Assembly (NCBI GenBank): GCA_031213475.1
Contig: JARUPZ010000026.1
Coordinates: 7,316,200 to 7,380,199, forward strand
Source: Nereocystis luetkeana
Lineage: Eukaryota > Sar > Phaeophyceae > Laminariales > Laminariaceae
DNA: 64,000 bases
Direction of reading: 5' to 3'
Under the pieces are notes generated by a model, which had not been told where the DNA came from, ran no database searches, and saw only the letters and a list, made by a program, of their open reading frames with translations. Below are positions 12,223 to 22,700 of this stretch, one piece after another. Position 1 is the stretch's first letter, and each line of letters begins with the position of its first letter. The translations under genes were made by a program, and so were the position numbers.

Positions 12223-12332
12223 GATTATTACCCGTTGGTATCTAAACAAATACCCTTTGTTTTTGCTGAATACCCGTGATTATTACCCACCGGTATCTAA
12301 ACAGGTACCTCTGTTCGCTGAATATCCGATAA
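12223..12332 (+). repeat. Two-copy tandem repeat, 55-bp period
   Basis: GATTATTACCC..GGTATCTAAACA..GCTGAATA occurs twice, starting at 12223 and 12278. Confidence 0.75.
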
Positions 12333-12399
12333 ATTTGCGGTTTTTGAAGTACACGTGGGTATTTGGCTATTACCCGGCTCGGCTCCCGTGGCAGGTTAC

Positions 12400-12485
12400 C
12401 TTAGAACCGTAGTCCCGTTTTGGGGACAAAGTTCTTGAAATGTTTAGTGGTTTGTCCCCAAAACGAGACTGCGGTGGTAAAAGGG
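12400..12485. mobile_element. piggyBac-like MITE (family 3), copy A
   Basis: The arms CCGTAGTCCCGTTTTGGGG and CCCCAAAACGAGACTGCGG are inverted repeats. The right flank is TTAA (12486-12489) and the left flank is TTAC. An extra GGCAGG/CCTGCC pair extends the palindrome outward. Confidence 0.8.
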
Positions 12486-12565
12486 TTAACCTGCCCTAGT
12501 ACCCGGGTATGTAAGTGACAAAAAGGGTTTACCTGCCCTAGCACCCGGGTATGTAAGTGACAAAG
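12481..12565 (+). repeat. Two-copy tandem repeat, 42-bp period
   Basis: AAGGGTT(A/T)ACCTGCCCTAG and CCCGGGTATGTAAGTGACAAA occur twice, starting at 12481 and 12523. The first unit includes the right end of the adjacent MITE, so the duplication postdates that insertion. Confidence 0.75.
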
Positions 12566-13518
12566 TGCAGCTCTCGGGAAGAGCCGCTGCTGCTGTGTAG
12601 CCCCGGATCTGTGCGTACGACTGCTGTGTCAAGTAAGCAGTAAGGAAGTGGTAAGTACGTCCGAATGAGTGAAAAATCCTGAAATTTTAGTTCCCAAATT
12701 GTTTTGCGAGACTGCTGTTAAACACACCTCCAGGTTCATTGACCTCGCCATCAAGAGACCGTTCTCCAGGCGCATCGCATGGGACGCCGATTGTTATGTT
12801 TTTTGTGGCTCAAGAAAATCCGAAGAAACTATTAATAAATAGCGAATTAATTCGTGAAATAAATATGAGGTGAATGAGATGTCTTGTTTATATGTAATGG
12901 GGGTGTCGTATTTTTTTTTCAACTAATTTTCGTAGATCTCCGCCGGGGCATTGCTGATAACACATCTCATTTACGTAAAGTATGTACTTGTTTTGTCCGA
13001 AGGAGACTGAATCTTATCGTAACCAGAACATGATTGGTCGTTTATGGTCTTTAAACCCACACAGACAATAATAATGGGAGATATTTATTTTGGTCGCGGC
13101 AGGAAAAAACTGCGCTTTCAACACACAACACTTCCCACCGCCCAAGATTCCTCGCCCCACAGGGCGCGAGATGACGCAAAACCTTCGAGGTCATATATAT
13201 TATGCTCCACTGCGTTTAGAGTGCGCGCTACCAAGTTTGAGGGTCGTCGGTGTCGTGTGACCGGAGTTCTCGCTTGAGACGTTGAAGAGCCTGCCCCATT
13301 TCTGGCCGGTTTGTTTTTCAGATGGATAAGGGTCAAACGGGACCCATTTCCGCCCAAACAAAACGGCCAGAAAATTTGGGTCAGGCTCTCACACGCCTCG
13401 GGCGAGAACTCCAACCACACAGCATGAATGAACAACCCTCAAACTTGGTAAAGAGCACTATTAATTAGAGCAGTGGGTGGGGCGTACGACGCCCAAGGTT
13501 TGCCGTCATCTCGTGCCA
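12566..13518. other. No supported gene
   Basis: No recognisable protein or RNA. The sequence is AT-rich around 12790-13090. Confidence 0.4.
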
Positions 13519-13857
13519 TTTTTTTTTTTTTTTTGTCATCCCATTCATTATCTTTGCACATCTTCTTCTCTCTCTCCTTCCCACTCGTAACTCAGATCCG
13601 GGGTCACATAGCAGGCTCTTCTCCCCCCTTCCCGCTGCGGTACGTGCCTTCATTTTTTTTTATCGCGAGAAGATCTCAGCCTTTTCTTCCCTCGTCGACT
13701 CGCATCGAATTGTGCCTACCCACGCTGCAAGGCGCTCTCAACAATTGAATCCTTTTTTATTCCTGCAAATAAAGTCAAAGTCCGACCCACCTGGGGCTCG
13801 AACCCAGGACTCAAACAAGTAGAATTCGAGGTTAACCACTTGAACCACCGGGGCGAC
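13519..13857 (-). mobile_element. tRNA-headed SINE, copy 3
   Basis: A minus-strand, nearly full-length copy. The head ends at 13857 and the A-tail is the T-run from 13519. Its head abuts the decayed family 1 MITE on the right. Confidence 0.88.
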
Positions 13858-13961
13858 CGCCATAGAAAATAGGGATTACTGTAGAGACAAAACCCTACCA
13901 AGGTATGCATTTACCTATTTTCCTAACAATATTTGGTCCTATTCACTATCCTCCCCCGTGA
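13858..13961 (+). mobile_element. MITE family 1, decayed copy 8
   Basis: The right half (CTAACAATATTTGGTCCTAT and CCCCCGT near 13957) matches the family. The left half keeps only CCATAG..ATAGG and the interior has diverged. TA follows at 13962-13963. Confidence 0.6.
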
Positions 13962-14228
13962 TAGTACTACCACTAAACCTACCACGTTGCGAGCACACCG
14001 AGAGACCCTCTGCAGCTCCTGGCGCTTCAACCCATCGCCATATACTACCATGTCTCTCTCGGTTGTACGTCCAGTGTCCAGTGGATGATGAGGACCTCTG
14101 GCTCGAGTTTTAGAGCGATGCTCGCCCTCAGCTGCGTGTCTATTCAGTGAAGACTACAGAAGTCCACAAATGAAATCCTGTTGCGCGTGCCGTTAACTCA
14201 TCCAATAGATGCCACAGAGAGAGGGTGT

Positions 14229-14275
14229 GTGTCGACGGGTAGAAATAACGGTTTAATGTGAAGAACACACACACA
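14229..14275 (+). repeat. RTE-like LINE 3'-tail fragment
   Basis: GTCGACGGGTAGAAATAACG is followed by GTTTAATGTGAAGAAC and (AC)n. This matches the last 45 bp of the LINE ending at 24656. A (GA)n/(GT)n tract follows. Confidence 0.75.
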
Positions 14276-15028
14276 GAGAGAGAGAGAGGGTGTGTGTGTG
14301 CATGGTATTGACCAGCTCAACTCTGAAGCGTTCTTGAATCGCCGGCGATGGGTGAATTGACGGCGATGAATAATATATTATCAATAATGCTCTCGTGTTA
14401 TAGAAGAGGCCCCAGTCTGTTTTCTCCCGTATTTTTTGTGTCGTTTTCTGGAGGTCTGGTACTCGGTGTGCCCCCTGAGTGAACACAACAGTTAGTAATA
14501 GTGAGTTTCGGCAAAATGTAACACCACTAAGAGACCCGACATGTATGTCCATATTTATTTCTGGTGCGTACCTATAAACTTTATAGTTAAAGTCTGATAT
14601 ACCTGAGACGAACTTAAACCTTCACCTTTCGTGCTCGAAACCAGAGATTAACCTGGTCGATTGACAATACTTTCTGAATTGAATGTAAAACGAAGCCGAA
14701 TAATAGCGCATTTTGTTGCTTGCGGCGGACCCTCCGTGGGCGCCTCGAGCGGAGCCCCCTCGTCCCCCGGGGCGGCTTTTGAGGCGAGCTACATTCGACT
14801 GACTTTAGTCGACTAGTTGGCTGGCTTCTAAGCGGGAACCCCAGCCGACTCACACCTACCTCGCAGCCAAACAAAACACAGTTACTCCTGTAGTGATCCA
14901 TACGGCTTGTTGTAAAAAACTAGTCGCCAGCACGTAAATGTGGCATCGCAGTGTCTATTCTGCTTGCTGCATAACAATGTAAATACTGCTCGTACTACAT
15001 AGTATGTACTCGTATTAAAAAAGTGCCG
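14276..15028. other. No supported gene
   Basis: The region opens with the microsatellite that follows the LINE tail. The remainder shows no recognisable coding or RNA signal. Confidence 0.4.
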
Positions 15029-15251
15029 GTCGCCGCGGTGGTTCAAGTGGTAGGCACAATTCGATGCGAGTCGACGAGGGAAGAAAAGGCTGGAATCTTC
15101 TCGCGATAAAAAATGAAGGCACGTACCGTAGCGGCAAGGGGGGGTAGAAGAGCCTGCTATGTGACCCCGGATCTGAGTCACGAGTTGGAAGGAGAGAGAG
15201 AAGAAGATGTGCGAAGATAATGAATGGGATGAGAAAGAAGAAAGAAGAAGC
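15029..15251 (+). mobile_element. tRNA-headed SINE, copy 4, internal deletion
   Basis: The first part of the head (GTCGCCGCGGTGGTTCAAGTGG) joins directly to TAGGCACAATTCGATGCGAG in the body. The rest of the tRNA-like part, box B and about 100 bp of body are missing. GTGG/GTGGG at the join suggests a short-homology deletion. Confidence 0.85.
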
Positions 15252-15495
15252 AGGGGCGGGTTTCATACGTACGTACTGTTGTGTTCGTTTTGACGAACGA
15301 TTCTTCTCGTGTTGGCTCGTGTGGTGTTTGGTGTGTGTTGTGGACAGCAGCAGCAGTAGTATTGCTTGTTGCTTGCCCCCAGATAGTGGGTCTGCCCAAC
15401 GTAAGTAAGCTGTTTGCGCACTCTTATTGGGGAAAAGTAAAGGGTGCTTCAGAGCCTTTGCAAGCACAGCCTGCAAGCCGGCCGAACCAGAGCTA

Positions 15496-15610
15496 TTGCG
15501 GGGGGCCATAGTTAATAGGACCAAATATCGTTGGTAAAAACCGTCGAATATATACCAGTGCGTGCTTATTTATACCACAGGTAGGTCCTATTAACTATGG
15601 CCCCCCGTAA
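15496..15610 (-). mobile_element. MITE family 1, copy 2, 115 bp
   Basis: It has the same termini and a reversed interior (AAATATCGTTGGTAAAAA then TATATACC). TA lies at 15494-15495 and 15611-15612. It is about 10 bp longer than its relatives because of an insertion near GTGCGTGCTT. Confidence 0.85.
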
Positions 15611-15844
15611 TAGAGATTTCACAAGCCACAGCATCCAAGCACTGGTCACCCCATAGCGTTCGTGGTAGGGTTGGGGTTAGGGTTCGGGTCGGGTGGTCGA
15701 CTTTGGGCACCACGGCCAAAACCCCCGTAAATATTCACTATTATTAGGGTGCAACCACGGCTGTATGTATGCGATACCTCTCTCCTATATCCCGGCATGT
15801 TTGCTGATATCAGATGTTTTCGAGGATCACAGTTCTCAACTAAG

Positions 15845-16432
15845 CCTGGGTGTAATTTTCCCTTTCTTTGTTATTTTTTCCTTGGTTCTTGTCGTACTTT
15901 TTCTACAAGCAGTGTTGTTTTTTGTTATTTTTTCTTCTTTTTCCAGCTCGTTCTTTCTTCAAGTGTTGGCCACCTCGCGTGCGAGGGAGGGGGCACGACA
16001 GATTGTTTATTCTAGTTTTTGCCTTCGTTTTTTTCTTTTTCTTTTTCGATTTGTCTTCTTCGTTTTTGTTTTCTCTTTGATTGTTTCGTTTCGTTTCTTT
16101 ATTTTATAGAATGTGTACGTCGTGCCTGTCTTATCTATTGATATTATAATAACATGTCATTTCATTGCCCACTGCTGTGCCTAATGCATACCAAGGTACG
16201 TGGCAACGTAGTATCTCTGTGGCGTAGCTTTGTGACCACAGAACTTTTATACCTGGTATCTTCTAGGATTAAAGAATCGGCACGGACACTGGTTGCGCTG
16301 GGTGTCGACGGGTAGAAATAACGGTTTAATGTGAAGAACACACTCACTCGATATGGTTGTGCTGGATGTCGACGGGAAAAAATAACGGTTTCATGTGAAG
16401 AACACACACACATATATATATATATAGCGAAA
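15845..16432 (+). repeat. RTE-like LINE 3'-end fragment
   Basis: It is homologous to about 24176-24656 of the intact LINE: the T-rich CAAGCAGTG..TTTTTTGTTATTT stretch, GGCCACCTCGC, GGCACGACAGATTG, then GTGGCAACGTAGTATC and the GTCGACGGG end. The terminal piece ending in GTGAAGAACACAC is present twice in tandem (about 16300-16405). No RT coding part is attached. Confidence 0.75.
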
Positions 16433-16457
16433 ACGACATACACATTCTATGTTCATT

Positions 16458-16625
<168 letters not shown>

Positions 16626-16760
16626 TCTTCACAATAAATCGTCCTTTCTACCCAGCTTCATCAGTATACCCAGTGTCCGTCCTGATTCCTTATCCTAGAG
16701 AGATAATGATTCTGCGGTCACAGACTGTGAGACAGAGGAAGGCCACAAATCAAACATAAT
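16626..16760 (-). repeat. LINE 3'-end fragment, AAC-tailed subfamily
   Basis: On the minus strand it contains the GAATCAGGACGGACACTGGG, TGATGAAGCTGGGTAGAAAG and AATTTATTGTGAAGAC-type sequence also seen near 46050-46590. The subfamily ends in GAAGACAACAAC, not GAAGAACACACAC. Confidence 0.65.
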
Positions 16761-17019
16761 ACCTGGTAGCAAATTCAAGTGTCAAGCAAGTGAAGTGTCA
16801 GCGTACCGAGCCCGAGAACAGAACACAACACAACACAATAAAAGAGAGAAAACGAAAGAAAACAAAGGAGGAGAACAAAGAAAGCACACCCAACAAATCA
16901 AAAGAGAGAGAAAAAAACAAAAATACATACCAGTACCTGGTACCAGGTATCAGGTGCTACTACAGCAGCCGTAGCAACCGACGGTAAATTCTTTTTTTCA
17001 TGGCATTCCCCGTCCCTAG

Positions 17020-17190
17020 CTCTGAGTGTGGGTGTGTTCTTCACATTAACCCTTTTAGAACCGCAGTCCCGTTTTGGGGACAAACAAGTCAAATTAGAAG
17101 TAATTTTTCCCCAAAATGGGACTGCGGTTATAAAAGGGTTAAACTGTTTTTTCTACCCGTCGACATCCAGCACAACCAGTGTCCGCGAGC
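17020..17190 (-). repeat. LINE 3'-tail fragment carrying a nested MITE
   Basis: GTGTGTTCTTCACATTAA at the left and ACTGTTTTTTCTACCCGTCG at the right are one LINE tail split by the family 3 MITE at 17050-17138. The unsplit tail at 24620-24656 shows a single TTAA at this point. Confidence 0.8.
17050..17138. mobile_element. piggyBac-like MITE (family 3), copy B, 89 bp, nested
   Basis: It starts CCCTTTTAGAACCGCAGTCC and ends with the complement, GGACTGCGG..AAAAGGG. TTAA is present on both sides (17046-17049 and 17139-17142). It lies in a LINE tail whose uninterrupted relatives have one TTAA. A TTAA duplication and CCC-starting ends are the known hallmarks of piggyBac. Confidence 0.9.
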
Positions 17191-17283
17191 CAGGATGAAG
17201 AATCAGCTGCTAGGAGACTCCTCGAGGCTCCTGAGGTTTGCTTGATCTCAACCGCCATTATTATAAGCTTTCTATTATATCAA

Positions 17284-17375
17284 CCCTTTTTGAACCGCAG
17301 TCAGCCCTGTTTTTGGGACAAACTATCCAATTTTCAAGTACTTTGTCCCCAAAACGGGACTGCGGTCCTAAAGGG
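17284..17375. mobile_element. piggyBac-like MITE (family 3), copy C
   Basis: The arms are the same, with a 3-bp gain in the left arm (GCAGTCAGCCC). Both flanking TTAA sites are decayed (TCAA at the left). It lies 145 bp from copy B. Confidence 0.8.
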
Positions 17376-19509
17376 CGACGAACATCACGCGCGAGTTGAT
17401 GGTGCTGAGGCCGGGCAGCGGCCGCGGTGCGCACGAGTTCAAATACTCCGCAGGAAATCAACAAATATCCCGGAATGCCTCTGCTGTGAACCGCGCTCTC
17501 CCTCTCTCTGGTGGTCTGGCGGCACGGCTATACGTGTTCGGTGCTCGACCGTGAGGACCACGCACTGCAGTTCCAGATACGGGAATCACTGCGCCACAAC
17601 AGGTACTTTTTTTCCACTGCGCACGTACAGCAGTAGTGATACCTCTTTGTCCATCGTTCTACGCCACTCACACCGTTCAGAGTGTTTTTAGCAATAGATA
17701 TGTTATTGAGACGATTAGTAGCAGCCTCTCTTGCCTGCCAGCGGAGAGGATAGACGTGTCGAGCAACGTACCGTAGACGTTCAAGATGTGTACCTGGTAT
17801 AAGTACCGTAGACGTTCAAGATGTGTACCTGGTATAAGATACTAAATGTGTAATGTACGGGGTGCCGAGGCGCAGGATGAACGCGTCATGCCGGAGGTCC
17901 ATTTTCAGTTTTAGTCCTATTCACACGCATGGAATGTTTTTTCAATGATGAACACAGCAGTAGTAGTAGTACTTCCCGTAATCTGCAGCGCCATCGGTCT
18001 GGCACGTCTTTCTCGGGTACGAATGTCGTCCACTGCTGCTGCTGCTGCTGTATAACATTGATATAAGTACTCATATTATTGGTGCTCATACCCTTCGTCC
18101 GAAGCTCTAGCTCCGGTCGGGGTTCGATTTCGTGGGCCCCAGCACCGCCTCCTAAACTTGTTTTACAATTTCCTATACTGTATTCTGACATGCTCGGCTC
18201 CCTTGCTCTCACATCCTATACCATATCATGTCAGATGTCGTTGTTTTTTAGATACATTCATTATTCCTTCAGCAGCAGTTATCTCGCGCTACATACAGCA
18301 AAAAAGAAACGTAATTTGTTTTTTGCTCACTCCAGTACCCACTACCAGGTACCAGGTACACCGATAGTACCCACCACTACAGCAGTACAGCAACAGAACA
18401 GCAGTAAGGTGCTTCCCCGGAGGTCTGTCGGGGCCATTTAGCACCTCGTTCTCTGGAGGCTTCCGCTTGATTCTCCTTCTCTGCGCTTTGCTTCTTTGTG
18501 CATTTGGCTAATGGATTACGAGCGGTGATATGCCGAGGTGAGAGGCGCGTGCCAAATCCCTTTCGTTAGGCTAACGGCCGAACAGCTCGGTATGGGTTGA
18601 AGTTTTGTTTAATTTGTTGCGAAACGGAGCCCCCAGGGCCGAGCGTCGTCCTCAAAAGTCGAAGTGAAGACCACACAGATCCGGCGCCCCACCAGTTTGG
18701 TAGGGGATCCGCGTCTAAACTATTAATGAGATTAGTTCGATGGGTTCTAGTCTCGCCGAGTTAACGCTTATGAGGACTTTTTCTTCCGAAGCAAAAATGT
18801 ATTATCTAGGAAAACTCGAGAGCGAGAGTTAGCAACATTCGATGAAAAGCGCGACGAGCAGTGGGAATGCCGATTGAACTGTTCGCCCGACATAAAATCA
18901 AGTCACGTACCGGGCGGGAGAAAGGGATGACACCTTGTGCCCACGGCTTGTTCCGAAAAATGAATATTGCCGAGCGTAAAACCTCCTATTACTACTACGC
19001 AGTCGAGGTGCATCGTAAAGGAGAAGCTTTGAAAACAATGAAAATATAACGGAGTTGTTGTTGTTGTTCTCACATTAACTCTCTGACGAAGGAGTCCGTG
19101 GTCACACAAAGGTGCTGGAGCCCTAGGAAGATCCGTATGACGGGACGACGGGAGGGTTGAAGTAAATTCCGAGTCAGGCTTGCGGTGACGCACTACGTAC
19201 GCAGCTGGTGTTGGTTCCTGCCATCCATCGGCCGGAGGTGCAAAAGGGTGACCACGTGTTGGATGGCGAATTACGGTTATGACCCCCCCGGAACGACAAC
19301 AGCACGGAGCATTCCATGCAAAGAACCCACCCACGTCGCTTTTTTCCCTTTTCATTAACTGTTTTCCCGTTCTCCCCGGGGGTGCGGAGGTAGCGATGGC
19401 ACAGCATCACGTAAGCTCTCTTGTCTTCAGCGAAAGGTTGAATGGAGGTGGCAGCAGTCCACACGTGACAATGCATTCAGAGACGTTCGGAACCCATCCA
19501 CACTGGGTG
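17376..19509. other. No supported gene; one tandem duplication
   Basis: A 35-bp unit containing TACCGTAGACGTTCAAG and ending in ACCTGGTATAA is duplicated at 17768-17837. The rest has no recognisable coding capacity. A (GTT)n-CTCACATTAAC repeat at 19055-19127 is shared with 2637-2706. Confidence 0.5.
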
Positions 19510-19794
19510 TTGTGTGTGTGTGTGTTCTTCGCATAAAGCCGTTCTTTCTACCCGTCGACATCCAGCACAACCAGTGTCCGTGCCGATTCTTCAATCCTAG
19601 AAGAGATACAAGTTATGTGGTCACAAAGCTACGCCACAGAGATACTACGTTGCCACGTGTGCAGTATGCACTGCAGTGGGCGATGCAAAGCCATGTCATC
19701 ATACCAGGGTACTGGATACGACAGTCACGACATACGCAATCTATGAAATAGTGAAACGAAAAGAAACAATCAAAGAGAAAACAAAAACAAGGTA
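19510..19794 (-). mobile_element. 3' end of the interrupted minus-strand RTE-like LINE
   Basis: It begins with (GT)n, the complement of the (AC)n tail. It then matches, in reverse, the last 280 bp of the plus-strand LINE, up to AAAACAAGGTA. The next bases of this element reappear at 24659 (GGTAGACAAATCG), so this is the detached tail of the copy at 24659-26088. Confidence 0.82.
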
Positions 19795-22700
19795 CTTTTT
19801 TTTTTTTTTTTTTTTTTTCTTGGATTGTGCGTGGATGGGTTCCGTACCTTAGCGGGTAGGGGTTAGAAGAGCCTACTACCAGGTACCTGCTTCGGCCTGC
19901 CCCGTCCTTGGGGTGGGCCGAGGAAGTCTGCCAGGACCTGCAGCGGTCTAGCGACAGTCACACGAACATCGAGCTTCGGACTACGTAGGTAGGGAACCTT
20001 GCGCGGTCCGGCTGGTGGCCTGCTCGCTTTAAGGACCGCGTGGGGTGGTGGTGATGTTTTTTCTTCTTAACCCCGACGCCGAGGAGTTCATCCCTCAGGC
20101 GGGACGGGTACATCACCACAGCAGAGAGCGCTACGTGGGCAGCCGGTGGAGTGGAGAGGCTGGCCACAGCGTGGGTATGCATGCACGACAGGAAGGATGG
20201 GATTGTCGGCGTGGGTTGGGACGGCTGCACCCAGCCAACGGAAACCAAGGCGCGTACCGGGCTACGAAACGGAGAGCCACTTTCGCCATAGAGAAAAAAA
20301 AGAAACAAAAAAAGAAAAAAAGAAGGCGGGGACGAGCCTCACGTCGGCTGGCAAAGAAAGCAGCACGCGAGGCTCGTAAGAGACAGAAGGAGGCACTTGT
20401 GACGGTAGCGACCTACAATGTGCGCACCCTGGCTGTAAAGGGGAAGAACGGGTACGGACATGACGAGCGGGTACTGGCGAAGGGACGGCAACTCGGCTGT
20501 GACTTCATTGGCCTGCAAGAAACTCGGAGGTCCGGCAGCACGACGTTCCGTGCGGCAGGGTATCGTGTTTTCTGTTCAGGACAGGAAACAACAGCCACCA
20601 GGCTTTTACGGAGTAGGCCTAGCTGTCAAGGAATCGTTGTGCAGTAAGTCTGTGTATACTCATCAGTTCGTTGACGAGCGGCTAATGTCTATGCGCTTTG
20701 AGCTGGCTGGCAAATGCGAGGCAGTCAATTTCGTCGTTGCGTATGCTCCAACTGATTGTACCAAGGACGCCGAACTGAAAGGTATCTTCTGGCAGAAGCT
20801 GGAGTACTTGGTGAAAAAAATCCCGACGAAAGAGTGTCTGTTTGTACTGATGGATGCCAACGCGCGAACTGGACAGAGGAAGGAAGGGTGCGGTGATGAT
20901 GAAAGCAGAGTGCTGGGAGCGTATGGACGTGATGTTCGTAACGATAATGGCAGACGGCTCCTGTCGTTCGCCACCAATTGCAAGTTGGCTCTCACCAACA
21001 CGTTTTTCAGCAAGCGCAAGGGTGGGATATCGCATACTTACAACGGCACCGGCCCGAATGACCGTAAGCGGATTGACTACATCCTAACCCGTCAAGTCCA
21101 TCGACCTAGAGTACAAGATGCGAAAGTCGTCCCACAGCCTCCTGCCCCAGCTAAGGCTGACTCAGACCACAACATCTTGTATATCAAAGTCCGACTCGGT
21201 GGTCGTTTTGCGCCCAACAGACAAATACGTAGACCGACGAAACGCCGAGAGTTCGACAGGCAGCTTTTTATGTCCGATGGAAATTGTCGTGAACGAGTAG
21301 TCTCCAGGATCATCTCCACTCTCAACCAGCCTATCCAGCCCCGTAATACGTCTGGTATGGTTGAGATTTTCACTGCGGCTGTTATTGATGCGGTCGAAAA
21401 AGAGGTACCACCCCCTGCACGTCGCCACCGCAGACATGGATGGTGTGAGTCTGCCGAAACCTTGGCCGCATTCATGCCAGCATGGACAGCGAGGGAGGAT
21501 GCACGACAATTCTTGCGTGCCCACCCCCGGGACAGAACCGCGTGGAAGACCCTGAGATCTGCGCGTGCGAACCTGCAGAAGGTGATTGCCGCAGGACTGC
21601 ATGCGTATCTCGAAGCGTACCTTGCCGAAACCGAACGACTCCTAGCGAACAACGACCAAAGAGGCTTTTACAAGCACCTTAAGAGTACGGTAGGATTGGA
21701 AGGGACTAAAGCGAGGAGCGAACAGTTCATTAGGGACGAGGATGGCACGATCCTACGGGATAAGGTGCGAATTCGTGAACGATGGGCGGGGTTTTATCAC
21801 AAACTCTTGAACACGAAGTCGCTGAAACTCGATCCCACGATCATCGACCTCTTGCCACCGCGACCGCCTAAACTGTCGCTTGAAGATGAACCATCCATAG
21901 ACGAGATGACCGAAGCACTTAAGGGGATGTCGAATTGGAAAGCTGTCGGGCCAGATGGTCTCCCGGTCGAACTCCTAAAAATCGACCACCCGGCATTCGC
22001 CCAGCGCTTTCACAACATCCTTGTCAATGTTTGGTTAACAGGAGAAGTCCCTCAGCAATGGAAAGATGCGATCATCAAGGTCCTTCACAAAAAGAAGGAT
22101 CGAACTGACTGCAACAACTATAGAGGGATCTCGCTTGTTGCCCACGCAGGCAAAGTGTTGTTGAAAATCGTCGCGTCCCGCCTCAGCAACTACTGCGAGA
22201 CCGAGGAACTACTCCCCGAGGAACAGTGCGGCTTCCGCCCCGCACGATCAACGATTGATATGTTGTTCGTCGTGCGCCGGCTGCAAGAGCTCGGACGACA
22301 GAGGAAAATCCCCTTATACGTGTGCTTCATCGATCTGCAGAAAGCGTACGACTCTGTCGACCGAGAGCTGTTATGGAAGGTACTCACACGCTTTGGCGTA
22401 CCAACCAAGATGCTGAGAATTATCCGTAATTTCCACGATGGCATGCGGGCTCGCGTGCGTACTGATGACGGCGAGCTCTCGGAATGGTTTGATGTCACGC
22501 AGGGGCTGCGGCAAGGCTGTGTACTGTCACCGTTACTGTTCAACGTGTTCTTCGCTGCTGCGTTACACGTCGTACTAGTACGCTTCAGCCAAGACGAAGC
22601 CATTGTAAGGGATTTGGTCCAACTCTTGGAAGCTGGAGTAGTTCGAACAGGGAAGGAGGAGCCATTGGCGTGCGTGCGAAGGTCTGTATGGGGCATGTTG

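Noticed and set aside
15665..15690. GGGTTGGGGTTAGGGTTCGGG, telomere-like
   Set aside because: Only about three loose repeats, too short and irregular for an interstitial telomere.
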